Assembly (NCBI RefSeq): GCF_000417875.1
Contig: NW_006920872.1
Location: 16,825 to 31,058 of the forward strand
Length of the DNA: 14,234 bases
From: Pseudozyma flocculosa PF-1
Taxonomy: Eukaryota; Basidiomycota; Ustilaginomycetes; Ustilaginales; Ustilaginaceae
Direction: 5' to 3'
Shown: positions 9,789-14,234 of the stretch, in pieces
How positions within the stretch are numbered: the first letter of the stretch is position 1
How the letters are laid out: every line of letters begins with the position of its first letter
Made by a program: the position numbers and the translations under genes
The notes under the pieces: generated by a model
Databases searched by the model: none
The model's input: the letters and a program-made list of their open reading frames with translations, nothing else
What the model was told of the DNA's origin: nothing

Positions 9789-9836
9789 AGGGAATTTCCG
9801 AGGGAATTTCCGAGGGAATTTCCAAGGGAATTTCCA
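9789..9836 (+). repeat. Four-copy 12-bp tandem repeat (AGGGAATTTCCG/A)
   Basis: Four contiguous units at 9789-9800, 9801-9812, 9813-9824 and 9825-9836; the first two end in G, the last two in A. Each contains the near-palindrome GGAATTTCC. The array lies just beyond the 3' end of the tRNA gene. A protein-binding array or simple slippage are both possible. Confidence 0.92.
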
Positions 9837-9850
9837 ATGAAAACAGGAGG

Positions 9851-9856
9851 AAAAAA
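9851..9856 (-). terminator. RNA polymerase III terminator (T6) of the tRNA
   Basis: Six consecutive T residues on the minus strand begin 5 nt after the tRNA discriminator base, the usual place and form of a Pol III stop signal. Confidence 0.85.
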
Positions 9857-9861
9857 GTAGG

Positions 9862-9965
9862 TGCTCCAGCCAAGAGTCGAACTTGGGTCCCCGCTGAATT
9901 GGATTGGACTGATCCAGTACTATCACGTTGTGAAAGCGATGTTCTAACCGTTATACTACTGGAGC
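9862..9965 (-). tRNA. tRNA-Val (anticodon CAC) with a 32-nt intron
   Basis: Minus strand. The acceptor stem GCTCCAG/CTGGAGC is fully paired with discriminator A. The D arm carries an A-box-like TAGTATAACGG, the anticodon stem is TCGCT/AGCGG (one T-G pair), the loop is TTCACAC with anticodon CAC at 9930-9932, and the T arm is CCAAG-TTCGACT-CTTGG with a good B box. The intron (9897-9928) sits one base 3' of the anticodon, the canonical nuclear tRNA intron position; removing it leaves 72 nt. The variable loop is short (4 nt) and the D stem has one A-A mismatch. A Glu-TTC reading of the similar loop was considered, but its anticodon stem does not pair with the 3' half. A Pol III terminator follows. 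Confidence 0.85.
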
Positions 9966-10344
9966 CCTTGTTGCATTGTCGCTCTATTTAGCTATACTCT
10001 TTCAAATTTCGCACTAAAAACGGTCAGGGTTATCGGAAAGGCAGGTACGAGACTGGTTCGAGGGTTGGCGACCCAGCGATGGTCTGGACCGAACCACAGA
10101 TGCACTGGGTCAAGCTTTGGTCGTTGGCAGCGAGTACAGAGTCTTGGACTGCAGGAACGAGGTGATTGACTCTGGTTGTTGGGTGCACCATGCACGACTT
10201 TGCGCTGTGATAAAGGTGAGATACCGGCTCTGCAATATCGTAGGGCTGATGACGGGATGCTTCGAGGCCTGATCGAGGATCTTGCTGCAAGCTTGCTACA
10301 AGGTGGGAATGATCCTGGCAAATGGGCAGGGGAATCATGGCAAG
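9966..10344. other. Gene-poor stretch between the tRNA and the decayed duplicate
   Basis: No gene I can support. On the minus strand, 10110-10295 is open between stops for 61 codons and reads somewhat protein-like (for example LQSRYLTFITAQSRAW), and a plus-strand frame over 10045-10260 is also open (for example VRDWFEGWRPSDG). Neither has a good start, and neither resembles the intact NTPase-nuclease protein convincingly. They may be further remnants of decayed sequence. Confidence 0.4.
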
Positions 10345-10627
10345 CTATACTTCGAGTGCAGGCACCCGATCTCTGCCCACAGAGACAAGGGCAGCTTTGT
10401 GCCAGGTCGGAAGATGGCCTCGGAACCCACGACGGCTCTCAACATGCACCGACGGATCCACAAGAGTCGAGGCTCTCGCACACGACATCTTCGGCCACGC
10501 TGCGATACTCGATGCAGAGCTTCGAGATCGACACGAGATTGCGAAGCTCGGTCTGAAGATCCAACGTTGCTGCGCCCAAGTGTCAGGTGGCAAAGCGCGG
10601 TAGCTCTTCCGCTTGTTTATTAGTGTC
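10345..10627 (-). pseudogene. Decayed partial duplicate of the NTPase-nuclease gene (N-terminal region)
   Basis: Read on the minus strand, 10627 to about 10442 gives DTNKQAEELPRFAT-stop-H and then LQTELRNLVSISKLCIEYRS, AEDVVCESLDS and GAC. This is collinear with residues about 91-150 of the intact protein (DSDQQTQELRDFAAQH, LQDELGNLLSMSRLKLEYRQ, AEKVVRTSFDSW, RAC); about half the positions are identical by eye. After a TGA at 10439-10441 the match continues in another frame as GFRGHLPTWHKAALVS, against GLRGHLPEWLRGALQS (about 154-169). The homologous part of the intact gene is about 8768-8998. In-frame stops at 10583-10585 and 10439-10441, a frame change of about +4 nt, and the lack of NTPase and nuclease parts indicate a dead fragment in the same orientation as the intact gene. 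Confidence 0.82.
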
Positions 10628-10797
10628 CCCATGTCAAGAGCAATAGGCGGTGACGTGGTGACTGGCAGGGAGGTGTGGAGGGAAAGCGTGGGAGAGGTGA
10701 CTGCAGGCGGACCAAGGACCGTGACGAAGAGATAGCAGGGAGAGATGAGAGTGGAATGAAGAGAGGATGGGATGGGGACGAAGCGGGCTAGCGCGGG
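10628..10797. other. 3' flank of the transcription-factor gene
   Basis: 170 bp between the decayed duplicate and the TAG stop (10798-10800) of the transcription-factor gene. It is purine-rich on the plus strand and contains a duplicated GCGGGCTAGC-like motif at the stop codon. No gene is seen. Confidence 0.6.
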
Positions 10798-13700
10798 CTA
10801 GCCGACCCCGCCGCCGGCGCTGCCTCCGGTGCCGCCGCCGCCGCCGCCACCGCTGACGTTCCACGTCGACGGGGGCTGCCAGAAGGCACCGGAGAAGCCC
10901 TGCGGCTCAAACGAGGTGAGGCAGTCCCACAGGCGATCGATCGACTCGGGGTCGTCGACGGCGGCGGCGGAGGTGCCGGCGCCCGAGGCGGCAAACGAGC
11001 CGCCGGCTGCCGCAGCGGCCGTGGCGATGGTCATGGCAACCGGATCGGCGGGGTCGGCGCTGGGGCCGAGGGCCGATAGAGCGGCCGTGGCGGCGGGATC
11101 GGCACTGGGCTGGACGGCGGCATCGCGGCCGGCGGTCCAGGCATCGAGCGGCAGGTCGCTCGAGAGCTTCGACGACGAGGCCGAATCGAGCAGCGCGAGG
11201 TTGCCGTCGAGGCTAGCGTCGAGGGTGCCGAGGTCGGGCACGAGGACATCGCCCGGAGCGGCGGAGGCGGCGGTGGCGGCGGCGGCAGGGGAAGCCTCCG
11301 ACTTGCGAGCCTGGGGTGCGACGGCATCGCTGGTCTTGACTCCGACGGCGGTGGGGGCGGCGGCGCTCTTGTCGTCTGCGACGGCGGCGCTGGCGGCGAT
11401 GCCCTGCTGCGAGCCGCTGTCGCCTGGAGCGAGGCTGCTGCTGGTGAGCGACGTGGCGTTTTCCGAGTCTTTGTCGGGCGGCGTTTGGCCCCGGGCGCGC
11501 TGGGCGTCGCCGGTCCGGGACGGCCCCGGGTCAGGCTCAAAGATGGCGAGGACCGACTTGAGGTAGCGGCCGTAGGGCGTGGCGGAGCCGTTGCGGTGGC
11601 GGGGCGTCTTGCCGGCCTTTGTCATGGCGGCGCTGAGGCGGCGGACGAGGGCGACGGCCGTCTCCTTGTCGGCAAAGGGATACTGGGCGGCCAGGTTGGT
11701 GAGGCGGAGCGCCGAGACGGCAGCGTAGACGGCCATCACGACGCGGTCGTTGGACCATGCGACGAGGCTGTCGTCGTCAAAGTCGTTGAGCACCGTGTCG
11801 ATGAGCGAGATGGCCGACGTCCAGCACTCGACCGAGGCCGACGACGAGCCGGGGACGAGGCCCTCGTGCTGCTCGGTGGTGCCGAGGACGAGCGAGTTGA
11901 TGATGAGGCGCGAGTGGTAGTAGAAGAGCTTGGCCGTCGGCGCCCACCGCACCAGGTACTTGCCCGCCGCCGTGCTCGTGTCGACGGCGCGGATCTTTTC
12001 CTCGGTGTTGATGCACCACGACTGCTTCCACTTCTCCAGGTCGGCGTTGGCGTGCTTGCGGAAGAACTCGAGGCCGGCCAGGCGGCGCTCGAGGTGGCTC
12101 TGCTCGCCCGCGTTGAGCGCCGCCGCCGTGGCCGCCGTCGTCTGGGCCGCGTCGAGCTGGTCCTGGCTGCCGAGGTAGTTGTCGAATGCCTCCGAGTGCT
12201 GGGCGGCGATGCGGCGCAGCCGGATCAGGCTCACCAGCGACACGTCCTCGGGCAGCGCAAAGTCCTGCTTGTGCCACATCGACGACTGCACAATCATGCG
12301 GTCCTCGGAGATGGTCCACGGCCGGCCCGTCTGCGCGCTCAGCGTGCGGTCGTAGAGGAACAGGTTGAACCACAGCCGCTCGCGGTTGCGCAGCCGCCGG
12401 CTCACCTGCTCGTTGCCCAGCAGGCTCTCGCTCGGCGTCACCTTGCGGTTGACGCCCACCTCGGTCGCCGTGCGGATCGCAAAGCCGAGGTACTGCCAGC
12501 TCCGGTCGTCGACCAGCCGGCTCGTCGGGCGGCTGTACGTCGTCAGGATCAGGAACGCCTGGCTGATCTCGACGCTCTTGTACCCGCCCAGCAGAATCGT
12601 CGGCAGCAGCTTGTTCTGCCAGTGCCGGTCCAGCAGGCTCGCAATCTTGGCGTCCCGCACCGTGTCGCTGAACCGCGCCGCCATGCACGCAATGACCGTC
12701 GTCAGGAAGGCGGAGCGCATGCGCACAAACGACACGCTGTGCAGGAACGGGTCAAAGAGGTCCAGGATCGGGTTGATGCGAGCAAAGAAGCTGCGGCGAC
12801 GCAACGCGGAGCGGAGCGGAGCGTGGTGAGCAGCGGCATCCATACACGCCGAAGTTGGGGATCAGCGGTCGGTGTCGGAAAACAGCAGCGCGGACCGCGC
12901 ACTCACAGATCAAACAGCCTCTCGACCTCCTTGAGCTCGACGAGGCCCAGCTCGACCGGGTCGAGCCCCTCGTCGTCGTCGTTTTTGCTATGAAACAGGC
13001 TGAGGTTGAAGTAGCCCTTGCGCGACGCGCCGGCCTCGCCCTCGCCGCCGCTGCCGGACCCAACGCCGTCCGGGCGACGATCGTCGGGCGCGGCGGCGAT
13101 GCTGACCTGCTTGTCCCTGCCGCGCGGCTCGACGGTCGGGTCTTCGTCGTGGCTCGCATCCGGGTCGCCCTCGCCGTCCGAGTCGCGATCGTTGAGACGT
13201 CTCCGGCGGCTGCCTCCGCGTGCGAGGCGCGACCGGGCGCGCTTGCGCTTGCCGGTCAGCGTCGCCCGGGCGTCGTCCGAGGCCGCACCGTCGCCGGCGC
13301 CCGTGCTCGGCAGCGGCGAGTCGCCCTGGCGCGCGTGGACCGACGCCGGAAAGCCGGCGCTCGTGGCGCTGCTGACCGTCTGGCCGCCGTGGCTCAGCGT
13401 GCCTGGGCTGGCCGCGGCGCCCGAGCTGGGAGCATAGCCTCGCCTCGTCTGCGCCTTACCCTCGCGGTACTCCCAGGCGTCGTGGTCGAGCGTCGATGGG
13501 ATGGTGGCGCCGCCGGCGGCGGCCCCCTCGCGCGCCGGCGATGCGTTGCTCTCCTGCTGCATCGGCCGCGCTTCGGCATCATCGTGCGCCGCGGGTCCGG
13601 ACGCCTCCGACGACGCCTGCAGCGATTCGGCCGAAGGGTACGACTTGGACCGCGACAGGCTGCCGAGGAACGTCGGCAGGCGCGAGCCGCCGCGCTCCGG

Positions 13701-14194
13701 GTGGAACGTGTCGCGCAGGCTACTGCTGCTCCCCCGGTCCTGGTGAAACAGCGGCGGGAGGATGCGCGAAGAAGACCAGCCCTGCGGCGGCATCATGTCG
13801 CCCCGGCCGTACATGGGCCTGCCGAGGCCGGTGAGGTTGACTGCGGCGCTCATGGCCATGCGACTGGCCGTCGAGGCGCCGCCCAGCAGGCCCATGGTCT
13901 CGGCCGCCGCCAGCGAGTGGCGGCCGCCAGACTCGAGCCGTCCGCCCTCGATGCGCGCGGCGGCGGCGTCCGACGCCTGCGCCAGCAGCTTGAGCGGGTT
14001 CGAAAGCACATTGTCGTGCTCCTCACGCGTCGCATCGGCGTCGTCCTCGAGCTCGTCCTGCTCGTCGTCGAGCTCGATGTCGGCGTCGTCGGCATAGCTC
14101 GCCGGCGCCGCGCTGCGACGGTCGTCGCGCCGCCGGCCGGATGGCGCTCCGTGAGAGCCCTGGCGTTCGCCGCGGTGGTCGTCGCTGAGAGCAT
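10798..14194 (-). CDS. Fungal-specific transcription factor (Zn2Cys6-type family), N-terminus missing
   Basis: Proposed CDS complement(join(10798..12790, 12907..>14192)), 1092 residues visible. The frame is open to the linker at the contig edge with no reliable ATG. Seen, numbered from the edge: an acidic stretch at about 32-57; the motif LSNPLKLLAQASD near 63-75; a Ser/Ala-rich linker; a basic NLS-like segment GKRKRARSR...RRRR at about 313-332; the fungal transcription-factor middle homology region from about 393 to 840, with VERLFDLFFARINPIL at the splice join and YLGFAIRTATEVG and RERLWFNLFLYDRTLSAQTGRPW at about 530-588; then an Ala/Ser/Asp-rich tail ending in glycines. Known: this domain is the regulatory part of Zn2Cys6 (binuclear cluster) DNA-binding regulators. 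The zinc cluster is not in the window and presumably lies beyond the edge. Target genes cannot be inferred. Confidence 0.85.
12791..12906 (-). other. Predicted intron in the transcription-factor gene (116 nt)
   Basis: Minus strand: donor GATCT|GTGAGT (first intron base 12906), a CTGAT branch-like motif, acceptor CGCCGCAG ending at 12791. Phase 2 joins RLFDL to FFARINPILDLF, restoring a continuous, highly characteristic fungal transcription-factor motif. Confidence 0.92.
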
Positions 14195-14232
14195 TCGTAT
14201 AACTTCGTATAATGTATGCTAAACGAAGTTAT
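14195..14232. other. loxP-containing 454 Titanium paired-end linker (sequencing artefact)
   Basis: 14199-14232 is the 34-bp loxP site with one mismatch: left arm ATAACTTCGTATA (14199-14211), spacer ATGTATGC (14212-14219), right arm TAAACGAAGTTAT (14220-14232), where base 14222 is A instead of T. The four bases before it (TCGT, 14195-14198) match the flank of the 454 Titanium circularisation linker as I recall it. It interrupts the transcription-factor reading frame 2 bp from the window end, so it is leftover library sequence and not native DNA. Confidence 0.93.
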
Positions 14233-14234
14233 GC

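Larger units (their letters stand above)
9269..9861. other. Upstream region of the NTPase-nuclease gene, up to the tRNA
   Basis: No supported protein gene. The coding frame of the NTPase-nuclease gene stays open upstream to a stop at 9449-9451 but has no ATG above 9268. The interval contains a G7 tract near 9595, the 12-bp tandem array at 9789-9836 and the tRNA terminator. Local composition becomes more AT-rich towards the tRNA. Confidence 0.6.

Noticed and set aside
9862..9965. tRNA-Glu (TTC) reading of the same gene
   Set aside because: The loop CTTTCAC resembles tRNA-Glu, but the resulting anticodon stem does not pair with any 3' segment, whereas the Val-CAC model pairs throughout.
10045..10260. 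Plus-strand protein-like open stretch between the tRNA and the relic
   Set aside because: No start, ends in a stop, and overlaps a comparable minus-strand open stretch; too weak to call either way.
11485..12993. Plus-strand open frame of 502 codons opposite the transcription-factor gene
   Set aside because: The minus strand encodes a recognisable fungal transcription-factor domain with matching splice sites. The plus frame is Arg/Val/Ala/Gly-rich, as expected for the antisense of GC-biased codons.
12855..14222. Plus-strand open frame of 455 codons at the right edge
   Set aside because: Low-complexity Arg/Ala composition, antisense to the transcription-factor exon, and it runs into the artificial linker.
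14199..14232. Natural loxP or phage P1-like recombination site
   Set aside because: The four flanking linker bases, the position at the contig end and the interruption of a fungal gene point to sequencing linker, not to a P1-like element.

Overview
The window looks like a GC-rich basidiomycete nuclear contig, and a smut-like member of the Ustilaginomycotina is my best guess. The basis is long GC-biased genes split by short introns with GTGAGT or GTAGGT donors and YTNAY-type branch sites, a fungal-specific transcription-factor domain, a Mei2-like RNA-binding protein, a Kex2-type dibasic site in a secreted glycine-rich protein, and an intron-containing nuclear tRNA. The lineage is inferred from style and family content, not from a search.

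Layout, left to right. (1) 1-3501, plus strand: the 3' part of a Mei2-like protein with two RNA-recognition motifs; its 5' end lies outside the window and I place three introns. (2) 3502-3996: promoter region with a TATA box at 3832. (3) 3997-5646, plus: an intronless gene for a predicted secreted, glycine-rich protein of 549 residues with one KR site before a non-repetitive 100-residue tail. (4) 6037-9268, minus and convergent with the previous gene: a two-exon gene for a protein of about 1047 residues with a P-loop NTPase core and a PD-(D/E)XK-like nuclease region, the arrangement known from fungal Crinkler-type effectors and their transposon-linked relatives. (5) 9269-10797: an accessory-looking interval with a 12-bp tandem array, a tRNA-Val(CAC) carrying a 32-nt intron, and a decayed, frameshifted duplicate of the N-terminal region of the NTPase-nuclease gene in the same orientation. 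(6) 10798-14194, minus: a fungal-specific transcription factor without its N-terminus. (7) 14195-14232: not biology, but a loxP-containing sequence matching the 454 Titanium paired-end linker, which marks a contig end.

The genes do not form an obvious pathway. The most interesting part is 6037-10627, where an NTPase-nuclease gene and a dead partial copy flank a tRNA gene, which suggests local duplication and decay in a family known for expansion and mobility. All exon structures are read by eye from splice signals and reading phase; none is confirmed by transcripts.
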